Assembly: GCA_016208965.1 (NCBI GenBank)
Contig: JACQXB010000017.1
Location: forward strand, 1 to 59,059
Direction: 5' to 3'
Source of the DNA: Nitrospirota bacterium
Lineage (GTDB): Bacteria; Nitrospirota; Thermodesulfovibrionia; UBA6902; DSMQ01
Length of the DNA: 59,059 nucleotides
The notes beneath the pieces were generated by a model. That model ran no database searches. It was given only the letters and a program-made list of their open reading frames with translations, and was not told the DNA's origin. The translations under genes were made by a program, and so were the position numbers. Below, piece by piece: positions 17,573 through 26,649 of this stretch (positions within the stretch are counted from its first letter, which is position 1; every line of letters begins with the position of its first letter).

Positions 17573-18961
17573 TTGACCCTGATACCACAGAAACTCCTAT
17601 CAAAGCTCGTTAAAAAAGCCCTCACAAGAGGTGGAGATTATGCTGATATATTCATTGAACATACAAGCTCCACACTCATTCAGATTGAAGATAACAAGCT
17701 TGAAAAACTTGCCTCTGGAGTTGATGCAGGAGTGGGTATAAGGGTTATATCAGGAGAAAAATCAGCCTATGTATACAGCAATGACTTCTCAAGCAAAACC
17801 CTCCTTGAGCTTGCAGACACTGTAAGTAAGGTAGCACATGAGAAACATAAAGATACAATAGTTGACCTTAGGAAAATTAAGCCAGTGGTGGATTTCAAAA
17901 TAAAATTCAATCCTGACGACATATCAATTGATAAAAAAACCCTCCTTATGAAGAATGCAAATGGGACAGCATGGAGAGTCAGTCCCAAAATTAAACAGGT
18001 ATCAGTAATATACAAAGATTTCACTCAGGATATTTGTATTGCCACATCAGACGGTATCATTGCTGAAGATGAGCGTGTTCACACACTTGCTGTTATACAG
18101 GTTGTTGCTCAGGAAGGTGAGGTCTTACAGACAGGATACGAACCGGTTGGGGGATTTATTGGGTTTGAGCTATTTGATAAAGACCCTCTTGAGAAAATAG
18201 CAATGAGGGCCGCACAAAGGGCGGTAAGGATGTTAAGTGCAAAGAAAACACCGGGCGGGAGAATGCCTGTGGTAATATCTTCCGAGGCAGGCGGTACCAT
18301 GATACACGAGGCAATAGGGCATGGCCTTGAGGCTGATTTAGCACAACAGGGACTGTCTGTTTATTCAAATAAGATAGGTGAACCTGTGGCATCGCCTTTA
18401 ATTACTGTGATTGACGATTCTACACTACCTAATAAAAGGGGTTCGTTCAGGTTTGATGATGAAGGAGTGCCATCACAAAAAACAGTTCTGGTAGAGAAGG
18501 GAATACTTAAAGGCTATATGTATGACATGCTTACCTCCATAAAAGATAAGATGGTCTCAACAGGCAATGGCAGACGTCAATCTTACAAACACAGGCCTAT
18601 CCCGAGAATGACTAATACATTTATAGCTCCCGGGGAAAGTCTCTTAGAGGAGATAATAAAATCAGTTGATAAAGGGCTTTTCGTTAAAAAGATGGGAGGC
18701 GGGCAGGTTAATACCACCACAGGGGAGTTTGTATTTGAGGTCTCAGAGGGTTACGCAATAGAGAAAGGCAAAATAACTGAGCCTCTCAGGGGGGCAACCC
18801 TTATTGGAAATGGGCCGGAAATTCTAAAATCCATAGACATGGTCGGCATTGACCTTGGTTTCTCCATAGGAACCTGTGGAAAGGATATGCAGGGCGTGCC
18901 TGTATCTGATGCAATGCCAACAATAAGAGTTCCTGAGATGGTAGTAGGTGGAAGTGTGTAA
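17573..18961 (+). CDS. tldD: TldD-type metalloprotease
   Basis: A 462-residue TldD protein, which with TldE/PmbA forms a zinc protease acting on unfolded peptides (for example microcin leader removal). The zinc motif HEAIGH (HExxxH) is visible near residue 243, in GGTMIHEAIGHGLEADL. The C-terminal GGSV end is conserved. The start is TTG, chosen because CTGGAGG lies 5 bases upstream. The stop codon TAA lies inside the left end of a family B repeat (18959), so the natural end may have been reshaped. No tldE is in the window. Confidence 0.94.
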   Translation: MTLIPQKLLSKLVKKALTRGGDYADIFIEHTSSTLIQIEDNKLEKLASGVDAGVGIRVISGEKSAYVYSNDFSSKTLLELADTVSKVAHEKHKDTIVDLRKIKPVVDFKIKFNPDDISIDKKTLLMKNANGTAWRVSPKIKQVSVIYKDFTQDICIATSDGIIAEDERVHTLAVIQVVAQEGEVLQTGYEPVGGFIGFELFDKDPLEKIAMRAAQRAVRMLSAKKTPGGRMPVVISSEAGGTMIHEAIGHGLEADLAQQGLSVYSNKIGEPVASPLITVIDDSTLPNKRGSFRFDDEGVPSQKTVLVEKGILKGYMYDMLTSIKDKMVSTGNGRRQSYKHRPIPRMTNTFIAPGESLLEEIIKSVDKGLFVKKMGGGQVNTTTGEFVFEVSEGYAIEKGKITEPLRGATLIGNGPEILKSIDMVGIDLGFSIGTCGKDMQGVPVSDAMPTIRVPEMVVGGSV

Positions 18962-19034
18962 ACCCTGTTAGAAAGCTCAACCCTTTGCAATTTGCTACCT
19001 GTCTCGGGTGGGGCTTTCTTTCTAACGGGGTAAA
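18959..19034. repeat. Family B element supplying the tldD stop
   Basis: Left end TAAACCCTGTTAGAAAG (18959-18975) and right end CTTTCTTTCTAACGGGGTAA (19014-19033) are inverted repeats. The first TAA is the stop codon of tldD. The interior carries an unrelated 35-base filling. Confidence 0.75.
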
Positions 19035-19138
19035 ATAACTACTATAATAGAGGCATTAATAACACACCTTTAAATATAACATATTGTTTTTAAAAAAGAA
19101 AAAGTCTGGTATAGAATTTGCTACAAATAATAGCTGCC

Positions 19139-20029
19139 ATGCGTTCTCAACATACCTTAAAAAAAGAAGTAGTAATTATAAACGGTATCGGGCTTCATAC
19201 AGGCAAAAACATTAATATGAGGCTTACACCTGCCCCGAGGGATACAGGGATAGTTTTTATAAGAACAGATAAAGGAAATGTAGAGATAAGGGCATCTATA
19301 AATTCAGTCATAGAGACTACCTTTGCAACTAATCTGGCATCCAATGGGGTAATGGTAGGGACTGTTGAACACCTTTTATCTACATTATCAGCCCTTAACA
19401 TAGATAATCTCTATATAGAACTTGATGGTCCAGAGGTTCCAATAATGGATGGAAGCGCGGTAATCTTTACCCAGAAAATACTCGAAGCAGGCATATCAAA
19501 ACAAGCAAACATGGTATCATGCCTTAGGATTATCAAACCGGTTGTGATTAATGATGGAACATGCCAAATCGCAGCCACTCCATACGAGGGCATGAGGATA
19601 ACATATCGGGTTAATTACAATCATCCTGCCTTTAGAGAACAGAAAATGAGTATTGATGTAACAGATGTAAATTTCATCAAAGAACTCGCACCCGCAAGGA
19701 CATTCGGATTTTTAAAGGATGTTAAGTTCCTGAGGGCTAAAGGGTTAGCAAAAGGTGGTTCACTAAATAACGCAATTGTAGTAGGTGATAATGGGATTAT
19801 CAATAAAAATAAGCTCAGATTTAAAGACGAGTTTGTAAGACATAAGATCCTGGATGTAATAGGTGACATTTCACTGCTTGGACTCCCAATTTATGGTCAT
19901 ATAATAGCAAATAAGGCAGGTCATGCCTTAAATATAAGATTTCTAAAGAAACTACTCTCCTTCACAGATTCATGGGATCTCGTATCAGGATCCGTCATGC
20001 CTAACTTAGGGATTACCGCACTTCTTTAA
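19139..20029 (+). CDS. lpxC: UDP-3-O-acyl-N-acetylglucosamine deacetylase
   Basis: The first committed step of lipid A synthesis, a zinc deacetylase; it shows that the organism makes lipopolysaccharide. From the ATG at 19139 the protein is 296 residues; a TTG at 19118 gives 303, but TGGTATAGAAT at 19108-19118 looks like an extended -10 and would place that codon before the transcription start. The zinc ligand His78 is in GTVEHLLSTLSALNIDN, followed by ELDGPEVPIMDGSA; the second zinc site is in RHKILDVIGDISLLG with His and Asp. Full length, monocistronic. Confidence 0.95.
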   Translation: MRSQHTLKKEVVIINGIGLHTGKNINMRLTPAPRDTGIVFIRTDKGNVEIRASINSVIETTFATNLASNGVMVGTVEHLLSTLSALNIDNLYIELDGPEVPIMDGSAVIFTQKILEAGISKQANMVSCLRIIKPVVINDGTCQIAATPYEGMRITYRVNYNHPAFREQKMSIDVTDVNFIKELAPARTFGFLKDVKFLRAKGLAKGGSLNNAIVVGDNGIINKNKLRFKDEFVRHKILDVIGDISLLGLPIYGHIIANKAGHALNIRFLKKLLSFTDSWDLVSGSVMPNLGITALL

Positions 20030-20053
20030 CCTAAAATATAATCTTTAATTTCA

Positions 20054-20262
20054 ATTAATACAAACGCATTAAATCCTTTTACATTGTCATTGCGAGCGAC
20101 CAACGGGAGCGTGGCAATCCGACCTGAAAGGTCGTTGCGAGTCCCGACATTTCGGGACGTGGCAATCTCAAAAGAGATTCTTCTGCCGAAACTTCGGCAG
20201 CAATGACAGGCGAGGAATCGCACTCCTCGCAATGACACTTTGATTAATGCGTTTGTATTAAT
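20054..20262. repeat. MITE-like element, copy 1 (family C)
   Basis: The ends are perfect 19-base inverted repeats, ATTAATACAAACGCATTAA (20054-20072) and its complement at 20244-20262. Inside lie TTGTCATTGCGAGCGACCAA near the left, TCGCAATGACACTTT near the right, and a central block with two CCGA-N4-TCGG palindromes (TCCCGACATTTCGGGA at 20143-20158 and TGCCGAAACTTCGGCA at about 20183-20198). The second copy (26758-26896) lacks the central block. No coding capacity, hence non-autonomous. Confidence 0.85.
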
Positions 20263-20273
20263 AGCCTTAAACA

Positions 20274-20313
20274 AAAAGGCTGTCCCCCGCTTTATTCAGG
20301 GAACAGCCTAAAA
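20274..20313 (-). terminator. Rho-independent terminator of the small Lys/Ala gene
   Basis: On the minus strand, AGGCTGTTCCCTG and GGGGGACAGCCT form a strong stem, followed by TTTTTGTTT. It lies 23 bases after the stop of the 18-residue gene, which supports that gene as a real transcript end. Confidence 0.75.
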
Positions 20314-20336
20314 GGCAACAACCTTTTTACAAAAAT

Positions 20337-20393
20337 TTATCTCTTTTTCTTTGCTGCTTTTTTCTTTGCAGCGGCTTTTTTCTTGGCGGCCAT
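20337..20393 (-). CDS. 18-residue lysine/alanine-rich protein
   Basis: The minus strand encodes MAAKKKAAAKKKAAKKKR and a TAA stop at 20337-20339. It is preceded by an excellent ribosome binding site, AAAGGGGGTG, 7 bases before the ATG, and followed by a terminator at 20274-20313. The sequence resembles the AAKK repeats at the tails of histone H1-like and HU-type proteins, so it might bind nucleic acid by charge. It lies 51 bases after the winged-helix gene on the same strand and may share its transcript, or have its own promoter. Too short to place in a family. The regular control signals make chance unlikely. Confidence 0.65.
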   Translation of the reverse strand: MAAKKKAAAKKKAAKKKR

Positions 20394-20444
20394 TATTTTT
20401 CACCCCCTTTCTCTACCCCCCAAGGCTCCCGGGGGGAGTAAAAC

Positions 20445-20990
20445 TTACAGTCTTCCTAATAACAAGATTTTTTTAGCGCCTAAAAGTCTTTTAAAGCGTG
20501 AATCTCCTTTTCTTTTTTTAAGTTTATATTCTGACTCGTTCATAACCTTATAATGAATTTCTCTACCAAATCGTTTTTCGACTTCACTCAGGATTTTTGT
20601 AATATTGTTAGAATCAGATACAATAAATAAATCAATTGAAGGGACATCTAAACCTTCTGCATATGGACCGTGAATAAATGCAGTCTTTACAGTTGAAGCC
20701 TTAAGTACTGATTTGAGAGCACCGAGGATTCCAATGGTTTTTGCTATGAGACCTTTTAGTTCAGGAAATGTCGGCGAGTCTTTATTAACCTTAAAGTATT
20801 TTAGATTACCCTCTTTCTCACTTGTCGCAAGACCCATCTTTTCTAACTTATCCAGCTCCCTCTTCACACCTGAGGGGTTTTTCCTAACAAGCCTTGCAAT
20901 TTCTCTGACATAAAACTTTTCCTCTGGGCTATTAAAAAGCAACGACAATACTTCAGCTCTTATTCCGGATGTAAAAAGTTTTTCTAACAT
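20445..20990 (-). CDS. Winged-helix regulator with a degenerate nucleotidyltransferase domain
   Basis: From the ATG at 20990 the protein is 181 residues; an upstream TTG at 21077 would add a hydrophobic stretch with no ribosome binding site. Residues 1-75 form an ArsR/MarR-like winged helix (VREIARLVRKNPSGVKRELD, KLEKMGLATSEKEGNLKYFK). The second half resembles a MNT-type nucleotidyltransferase (TAFIHGPYAEGLDVPSIDLF), where the usual GSxxRGxxxxxSDxD is altered: GPYAEGLDVPSIDL keeps the S-x-D only. This domain pair is common in bacteria and archaea and is usually unexplored. Role is inferred as a DNA-binding regulator. Confidence 0.7.
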   Translation of the reverse strand: MLEKLFTSGIRAEVLSLLFNSPEEKFYVREIARLVRKNPSGVKRELDKLEKMGLATSEKEGNLKYFKVNKDSPTFPELKGLIAKTIGILGALKSVLKASTVKTAFIHGPYAEGLDVPSIDLFIVSDSNNITKILSEVEKRFGREIHYKVMNESEYKLKKRKGDSRFKRLLGAKKILLLGRL

Positions 20991-21090
20991 CTTCTTGGTA
21001 AAAAGTATATAACATAATTTTTTATTTGTCAACAAAAAAATACAAAAAAGGAACAAAAGAATACTTTTTGTAAACAATTTAAAAAGGGCT

Positions 21091-21310
21091 TCAAGGGGTC
21101 AAGGAGTCAAGGATTCAAGGAACTAAATAAAAGATTATCCCGAATAGTCGGGACAAAATGCAAAATGACAAATCAAGGTAAAATTAAAATGTAAAAAGCA
21201 AAAATCAAAATGACAAGTCAAAATTTAAAAATATTTTTGATTTTTAATCTTTTATTTTGATTTTTGATATTTGATTTTTGAATTTTATCTTGAATCCTCG
21301 AACCCTATGG
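21091..21310. repeat. AT-rich inverted-repeat element (family D), copy 1
   Basis: TCAAGGAGTCAAGGATTCAA at the left (21100-21119) pairs partly with TCTTGAATCCTCGAA at the right (about 21288-21302). Between them AAAATCAAAATGACAAGTCA-type sequence pairs with the GATTTTTGATATTTGATTTT stretch. A CCGA palindrome (ATCCCGAATAGTCGGGA, about 21137-21153) sits within. No coding capacity. It fills the gap between divergent genes and must contain or displace their promoters. Confidence 0.65.
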
Positions 21311-21338
21311 AGCATATAGATGTGATATAATTATCCTT

Positions 21339-22406
21339 ATGAAAAAGGCAATGTTTTTTAAGAGCCTTCCAGAACAAAAAGTGCAGTGTTTCCTCTGCTC
21401 ACACCGCTGTATTATATCCAATGGTAAACGCGGAATATGTGCCGTAAGGGAAAACATAGATGGGATGCTCTATAGTCTTGTTTATGGAAAGGTTATCTCA
21501 ATGAACATAGACCCCATAGAAAAAAAACCTTTGTTTCATTTTCATCCTGCGTCGACATCTTTCTCAATTGCAACTGTCGGCTGTAACTTTAGGTGTTTAC
21601 ACTGCCAGAACTACGATATATCGCAGTACCCTAAAAAAAGTGATGAGTTAAGAGTTATGAGTTATGAGTTAAAAGACAAGAAAGACTCCGAACTCCATAC
21701 TATGCCAGGAGAGGAGGTTACTCCAGAACAAATTGTTGAATCAGCAGAAAGAGCAGAGTGCAAGAGTATTTCATATACTTATACTGAGCCGACAATATTC
21801 TTTGAGTTTGCATACGATTGTGCCCGCCTTGCTCACGGGAAAGGCATTAAGAATGTGTTTGTAAGTAATGGATATACCAGCCCTGAAGCTACAAGAGCAA
21901 TTGCCCCTTATCTTGATGGCAACAACATAGACCTTAAAGGTGATAACGAGTTTTATAAAAAACTTTGCGGCGCCAGATTAAAGCCTGTTTTAGATACAAT
22001 AAGGCTGATGAAGAAACTCGGGATATGGGTGGAGATTACAACACTCATTATCCCTGATTATAATGATTCGGAAGATACCCTCAGATGGATTGCTGGATTC
22101 ATAAAATCTGTAGACCCTGCAATCCCCTGGCATGTAACACAGTTTTATCCGACATACAGGCTTCTTGATAAGCCGAGAACTCCTTTAAAAACTCTTAGAC
22201 GCGCAAGAGAAATAGGGCTTGAAACAGGGCTTAAGTATGTTTATGAAGGCAATGTGCCGGGGGAAGGTAGAGAGAATACCTTTTGCCCTAACTGCGGTGA
22301 ACTGCTTATTGAGAGAATTGGATTTTACATAAAAGAAAATAAAATTAAAGACGGATACTGCTTTAAGTGCAAAACTAAAATTGATGGAATTTTCACTTCT
22401 CACTAA
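21339..22406 (+). CDS. amrS: AmmeMemoRadiSam system radical SAM enzyme
   Basis: A 355-residue radical-SAM protein of the AmrS (PflA-like) group. The [4Fe-4S] motif is CNFRCLHC with C82, C86 and C89. The N-terminus has a cysteine-rich region (C17, C20, C24, C34, ending GKRGICAVREN) and the C-terminus a CPNCG...C..C zinc-like motif. A sequence-odd stretch DELRVMSYELKDKKDSE after residue 102 is encoded by repeat-like DNA at 21641-21683 and seems to be an in-frame insertion. The substrate is unknown; the two other AmmeMemo genes are not adjacent. The last 14 bases overlap the convergent GGDEF-EAL gene. Confidence 0.88.
   Translation: MKKAMFFKSLPEQKVQCFLCSHRCIISNGKRGICAVRENIDGMLYSLVYGKVISMNIDPIEKKPLFHFHPASTSFSIATVGCNFRCLHCQNYDISQYPKKSDELRVMSYELKDKKDSELHTMPGEEVTPEQIVESAERAECKSISYTYTEPTIFFEFAYDCARLAHGKGIKNVFVSNGYTSPEATRAIAPYLDGNNIDLKGDNEFYKKLCGARLKPVLDTIRLMKKLGIWVEITTLIIPDYNDSEDTLRWIAGFIKSVDPAIPWHVTQFYPTYRLLDKPRTPLKTLRRAREIGLETGLKYVYEGNVPGEGRENTFCPNCGELLIERIGFYIKENKIKDGYCFKCKTKIDGIFTSH
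21641..21683. repeat. In-frame repeat insertion in amrS
   Basis: Tandem GAGTTA-AGAGTTATGAGTTATGAGTTA, the same unit that occurs in opposite orientation before thrS (about 41190-41216, TTAACTCTTAACTCTTAA). It is in frame and codes for DELRVMSYELKD, a sequence not expected in AmrS. Confidence 0.55.
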
Positions 22407-25206
22407 CCTTCCACTTTGATTCACTCAGCCAGTGTGTGAGCTCTTCTGGTGGAAGGGGATGGCATATGTAATAGCCCTGAACCATATCACAGCCTAAATT
22501 TTTTAGTGCATCCATAATCTCCTCACTCTCAACGCCTTCAGCTAAGACCTTAAGCTCTAAGGTATGGGCTAAATTAATAATAGCACGCACAATCGCCTCC
22601 TTATACCCATCTTTTAACATATCTATTATAAAAGACTTATCAATCTTAATCTCATCAACAGGAAGTTTCCTAAGATATGCAATTGAGGTATAACCAATAC
22701 CAAAGTCATCTATAGAAATAGTTACAACCATGGAACAAAACTGCCTTAAGACTTCTATTGCACCCACTGGGTCCGCCATTATGGTGTTTTCAGTAACATC
22801 AATCTCAAGATATTCTGGCAGAACGCCCCATTTCTCTAATTGTTTGGAAACATAATCTACAATCCCTCTGTCATGAATGTCCCACTGAGAAAGATTTACT
22901 GATACACTCAACATGAGCCCTGCCCTATGCCACTTAGCACATTGGCATAGGGCTGTTTTGATGACCCACTCAGTTAAGGGCTTCATTAATCCTCTACGTT
23001 CTATTAATGGAATAAACTCCTCGGGAGATAAAAGACCATGCTGAGGAGACTTCCACCTCAGAAGCGCCTCCACACCACTCGCCCTGCCCGTTTTACAGTT
23101 TATTTGGGGCTGATAATGTAGCTCCATTTCCTCATTCATGATAGCATTATGTAGGGTACTTATGAGTGCAAGCTTTGGTATGGTATAAATGTCATGGTCA
23201 GGACTGTATACGGAAAAACCGATTTTGGCATCTTTAGCGACATACATCGCTATATCTGCCTTTCGGACAAGGTTCTCGGCATCTTCACCATGCTTAGGAT
23301 AAAAGGCAATACCAATACTTAACCCGATATAAAGACTCCTCTCCTCTACAGTAAATGGCTCCTTCAAGGCATTCTGGAGCCTAAAAACAGTCTGCTCAGC
23401 CTGCTCAATATCTGAGGTAGGCATTAACACTATAAACTCATCACCCCCAAAACGCGCAATTGTGTCAGACCCCCTGAGCACCCCCTGTAAACATGCCCCG
23501 GCATGCTTCAATACCATATCACCAACATAATGCCCTAATGTATCATTTATCTCCTTGAAGTTATTAATGTCTATCATAAGCAAGGCAAAGGATTTACCTT
23601 CACGCTCACTTGAAAAAATTGCCTGGTGTAAACGGTCATCAAACAGTAGGCGGTTTGGCAAACCAGTCAAGGAGTCATGTAGCGCCAGATACTCAAGGGC
23701 ATCTGTTTTTTCCTTAATTTCTGTGATATCACGCACCAGAATTATTTTCTCATCAAAAATTTGAGGGCTACTTATATGAAAAACATGTCTCTTACCATCT
23801 TTATCCAATAGAGTCCTTTCCACATCCTCCATATCATGAATTTCAAAGTTAGAATGCCCATCACACATCTCAGCAAAATTCTCCATCGTCGGGTTAAATG
23901 TCATAAGCCCGTTACTTTTTGTCATCACACCAACACCCACTGCCTCTGTAACAGACTCTAATAATTTAAGCTGTCTTTCTTTTTGCTCAAGGAGCATCTG
24001 CCCTTTTTCAAGTTGAAGCTTTTCCCCAGACTCTTTTTTCAGTGCCTCCCTTGCCTTAATAACCTCCTGTGTAAGCCTCTGAAAATTTCCTTCAAGAATA
24101 TAGATCTGGTCCCCTTTCTCCCGCCCCTGTGATTCACTTATACCTAATACGCTCTGCGAAAAATCTCTGACATGCTGAGTCAGGTTCTGGATGCGTCGCG
24201 TAACCCAGAGCATCATTAACACAGCAGTTAAGATAAATATAGAGGCTGATATGTTTTGCTGTCGGTATTGTGTTGAAATGACTGATTCCATCATTGACTT
24301 AATCTCTTGATTTGACATAAAAGAGAAAAATCTAATGTATATATCTGAAACGCCCCCATAATCAAAAAATTCCTCTCCTGTGACAACATAATTTTTTTTC
24401 AATTCCTCAACAGCCGTGCCTACAGGCACCTCCATTAGATTACTGCTTATGAGGATTTGAGGATTTTCCCTTGAGGTTACCAATGCCACCACATGTCCGG
24501 GCGTATGAGAGCTGCCTAAGGAATCAATAAGAAACTCATCGTCAATAGGGCTGGAAAGTATCAATATTGCCTGCGATTTGCCATGGGAATTTAGGTAAGA
24601 TTCTGCTGCGATTAGATAAGGGCTGCCTTCAATTTCAGTCAAAAAGCTTCGGCCAAGACTTCTTTGAAGCATAAGTGGTGTTAGCCTTAGTAGAGAAGGA
24701 GGCAATGATGCTGCCGCCCCACTGCTGTAATAAACCTCTCTAACACTCCCCTGAGCATCCAATAAAAAGGCATAACGGATTTTAGGAAAGATTTGAAGCC
24801 CTATGCGGGAGGGTAACCACGATGGATGTTGCCTGTGGTATTTGACTTCAACAGTATCCTCTCTATACGAGCCATCGGCAGAAGACCACTTTTGCCTTTC
24901 AATATAATTACTGAAATCCTTTTGTACTACAATTAATCTAACAGTAGAATAGTATTTTTTTACATAGCGGTTAAAGGAGACCCTATCTTCCAATGCCTGC
25001 TCGGTAAGCCTTTCGCTTAATTGTTTCTGAAAAATCTCTTTAAGAGCATTGGCATGAAGCTGGTATGATATAGCCCAGACAATAAGTCCAACCATAACCG
25101 TCAGTACAAGCATCTTTATAATTAAGGGGACCTGCCTGTCAAGGTTATAAATCAATGTTAAAAGAGGGTTTTTGTTAGCCACTACTGAATCCTTTCTTTG
25201 CCCCAT
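22393..25206 (-). CDS. Membrane-bound GGDEF-EAL protein (cyclic-di-GMP turnover)
   Basis: A 937-residue sensor. A membrane segment at about 31-50 and a second near 320-338 enclose a periplasmic sensor region of about 270 residues of the dCACHE size class. Then come a coiled coil (375-415), a PAS-like domain (around 420-500), a GGDEF domain with an intact ARFGGDEF and an EAL domain with EALLRW, the metal-ligand DDFGIGYTS and the EGVES signature. Both catalytic halves look complete, so it may make and break cyclic-di-GMP. The gene directly upstream encodes a phosphate-binding-like periplasmic protein and may supply the signal. Confidence 0.9.
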   Translation of the reverse strand: MGQRKDSVVANKNPLLTLIYNLDRQVPLIIKMLVLTVMVGLIVWAISYQLHANALKEIFQKQLSERLTEQALEDRVSFNRYVKKYYSTVRLIVVQKDFSNYIERQKWSSADGSYREDTVEVKYHRQHPSWLPSRIGLQIFPKIRYAFLLDAQGSVREVYYSSGAAASLPPSLLRLTPLMLQRSLGRSFLTEIEGSPYLIAAESYLNSHGKSQAILILSSPIDDEFLIDSLGSSHTPGHVVALVTSRENPQILISSNLMEVPVGTAVEELKKNYVVTGEEFFDYGGVSDIYIRFFSFMSNQEIKSMMESVISTQYRQQNISASIFILTAVLMMLWVTRRIQNLTQHVRDFSQSVLGISESQGREKGDQIYILEGNFQRLTQEVIKAREALKKESGEKLQLEKGQMLLEQKERQLKLLESVTEAVGVGVMTKSNGLMTFNPTMENFAEMCDGHSNFEIHDMEDVERTLLDKDGKRHVFHISSPQIFDEKIILVRDITEIKEKTDALEYLALHDSLTGLPNRLLFDDRLHQAIFSSEREGKSFALLMIDINNFKEINDTLGHYVGDMVLKHAGACLQGVLRGSDTIARFGGDEFIVLMPTSDIEQAEQTVFRLQNALKEPFTVEERSLYIGLSIGIAFYPKHGEDAENLVRKADIAMYVAKDAKIGFSVYSPDHDIYTIPKLALISTLHNAIMNEEMELHYQPQINCKTGRASGVEALLRWKSPQHGLLSPEEFIPLIERRGLMKPLTEWVIKTALCQCAKWHRAGLMLSVSVNLSQWDIHDRGIVDYVSKQLEKWGVLPEYLEIDVTENTIMADPVGAIEVLRQFCSMVVTISIDDFGIGYTSIAYLRKLPVDEIKIDKSFIIDMLKDGYKEAIVRAIINLAHTLELKVLAEGVESEEIMDALKNLGCDMVQGYYICHPLPPEELTHWLSESKWKVSEK

Positions 25207-25230
25207 TAGAAGAAATATTTCTAATGAGGT

Positions 25231-26268
25231 TTATTTTGGCTCTCCAATTAGTTCCCTGTCTTTAAATCTCCAGCCTGCCTTCCTGAGTTGGGATACTGGA
25301 ATTACACCAAACTCTTTATGACGGAGTTCAACCTGACTGATTAGATATTCTACTAATTTTTGAGCCTTGGGGTTTGCAACACCTTCTCTTTCCCATGTTG
25401 TAAGACTATAGACATGATACAATGGATATTTAAGAGTAAGGAGATGAGAGAGTTCATGCGGGTCATAACCATCAATCTTTAAAATCTTCACCTTGCCTTT
25501 TTCTTCTTGATACTGATAAACCTCTATTAGAGATTCAAAGCCGATAGCCTTCGGGTTGGTAGCAACCTGAGCAATCATATCTGGGATTGCCCCTACATCT
25601 ATAAGATTTGGTGTAAATAAATCTTCTTTATCAAGCAATATTCGCCAATGACCAGGTCTTGTCTTACAATGGAGTCGTGTAACCACCTGAATTGGTGTAT
25701 CAAAACCTTTGCCTCCTTTGGCAGTTTTTAGTTCAGACCAGCGGGAGATTTCTCCCTGAAAAATCTGCCGGGCTTGTTTAAGCGTAATATTATCAATCGG
25801 ATTATCAGGATGGATAAGTATTGCAACAGGGGCAATACCAAAGGTATGGAATCGTAGTCCTGGCAGCCTATCTGTTTTCTCAGGTGGACAACAGAATGCA
25901 CCGATATCAGCTATTTTACGTGACAGCATACCTCCGGAGATGCCGCAGTTGCCTTCATTAATGAAAATCTTCAGGTTATTGTCTTTTGCATATTTTTTAA
26001 TGATTGGCGGAAAGAAATCAGGATACATCTGCTGATCCAGTGTGATTGCAATGTCCACATCGCCCATTGAGGGTTCATGTTTAACAGACTTTTTCTTCCA
26101 TTCTTCTGGCATATCCATAATTTGAGATGGGTCGCTGAATGCAGACACACGCAATGCATTCACAGGCTTGGGTTCAGTGTAAGTTACGGTCTTAAATACA
26201 AGCAATATAAGAAGGCACAGTAATATTGTTATCCATAAATGTATCTTTCTGTCTGTTTTTTTCTTCAT
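25231..26268 (-). CDS. PstS-like periplasmic substrate-binding protein
   Basis: From ATG at 26268 (the ATG at 26295 is 9 codons longer and adds nothing) the protein is 345 residues. A membrane segment (about residues 9-27) is followed by a PBP-like fold of the phosphate-binding type: DIAITLDQQMYPDFFPPIIK, NPIDNITLKQARQIFQGEIS (a hallmark of PstS proteins), and IGFESLIEVY. It could bind an oxyanion. No permease or ATPase is nearby, but 24 bases separate it from the GGDEF-EAL gene on the same strand. A role as the sensing partner of that protein is an inference. Confidence 0.8.
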   Translation of the reverse strand: MKKKTDRKIHLWITILLCLLILLVFKTVTYTEPKPVNALRVSAFSDPSQIMDMPEEWKKKSVKHEPSMGDVDIAITLDQQMYPDFFPPIIKKYAKDNNLKIFINEGNCGISGGMLSRKIADIGAFCCPPEKTDRLPGLRFHTFGIAPVAILIHPDNPIDNITLKQARQIFQGEISRWSELKTAKGGKGFDTPIQVVTRLHCKTRPGHWRILLDKEDLFTPNLIDVGAIPDMIAQVATNPKAIGFESLIEVYQYQEEKGKVKILKIDGYDPHELSHLLTLKYPLYHVYSLTTWEREGVANPKAQKLVEYLISQVELRHKEFGVIPVSQLRKAGWRFKDRELIGEPK

Positions 26269-26338
26269 AGTTATATTATAATTTATAATAAACATTTAGG
26301 CAATATTAAGGTTATAGTCTTTAAAAGGAAAGTATCTA

Positions 26339-26647
26339 ATGAGATACAAGATATTCATCGGGGCAATCTTATCAGAGATGCTTCTCCTCTTAGCTTTATA
26401 TGCCTTTGGTCAAATATCAATAGATAATAGAAAGGATGAGATATTATCTAAAAAAGCTCTTGTTAAAAAGCTAATGCTTACTGACCTTGCAATATGGACT
26501 GAGGCACGATATACAAGACATCCTTCTCAGGCAGACATTTTCACGCCATTTCAGGATTTTCCATCGTCTATTGAGCATTTTCCTGCTGGCTCAATTATCG
26601 CTCCACCAGAGAATATAAAGGGCTCAGCGACTACAGAATTTAAATAG
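26339..26647 (+). CDS. Small membrane-anchored protein, first gene of the FtsX-DtxR operon
   Basis: A 102-residue protein: a hydrophobic segment at residues 6-24 (FIGAILSEMLLLLALYAFG) and then an extracytoplasmic tail with LTDLAIWTEARYTRHPSQAD, ending in a Pro-rich part. No cysteines and no family recognised. AAAGGAAAG lies 8 bases upstream of the ATG. It precedes the permease, ATPase, membrane protein and DtxR genes on the same strand, although a 315-base repeat block now separates them. The tail WTEARYTRHPSQADIFTPFQ looks conserved-domain-like, so homologues next to similar operons would be telling. Confidence 0.6.
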   Translation: MRYKIFIGAILSEMLLLLALYAFGQISIDNRKDEILSKKALVKKLMLTDLAIWTEARYTRHPSQADIFTPFQDFPSSIEHFPAGSIIAPPENIKGSATTEFK

Positions 26648-26649
26648 AG

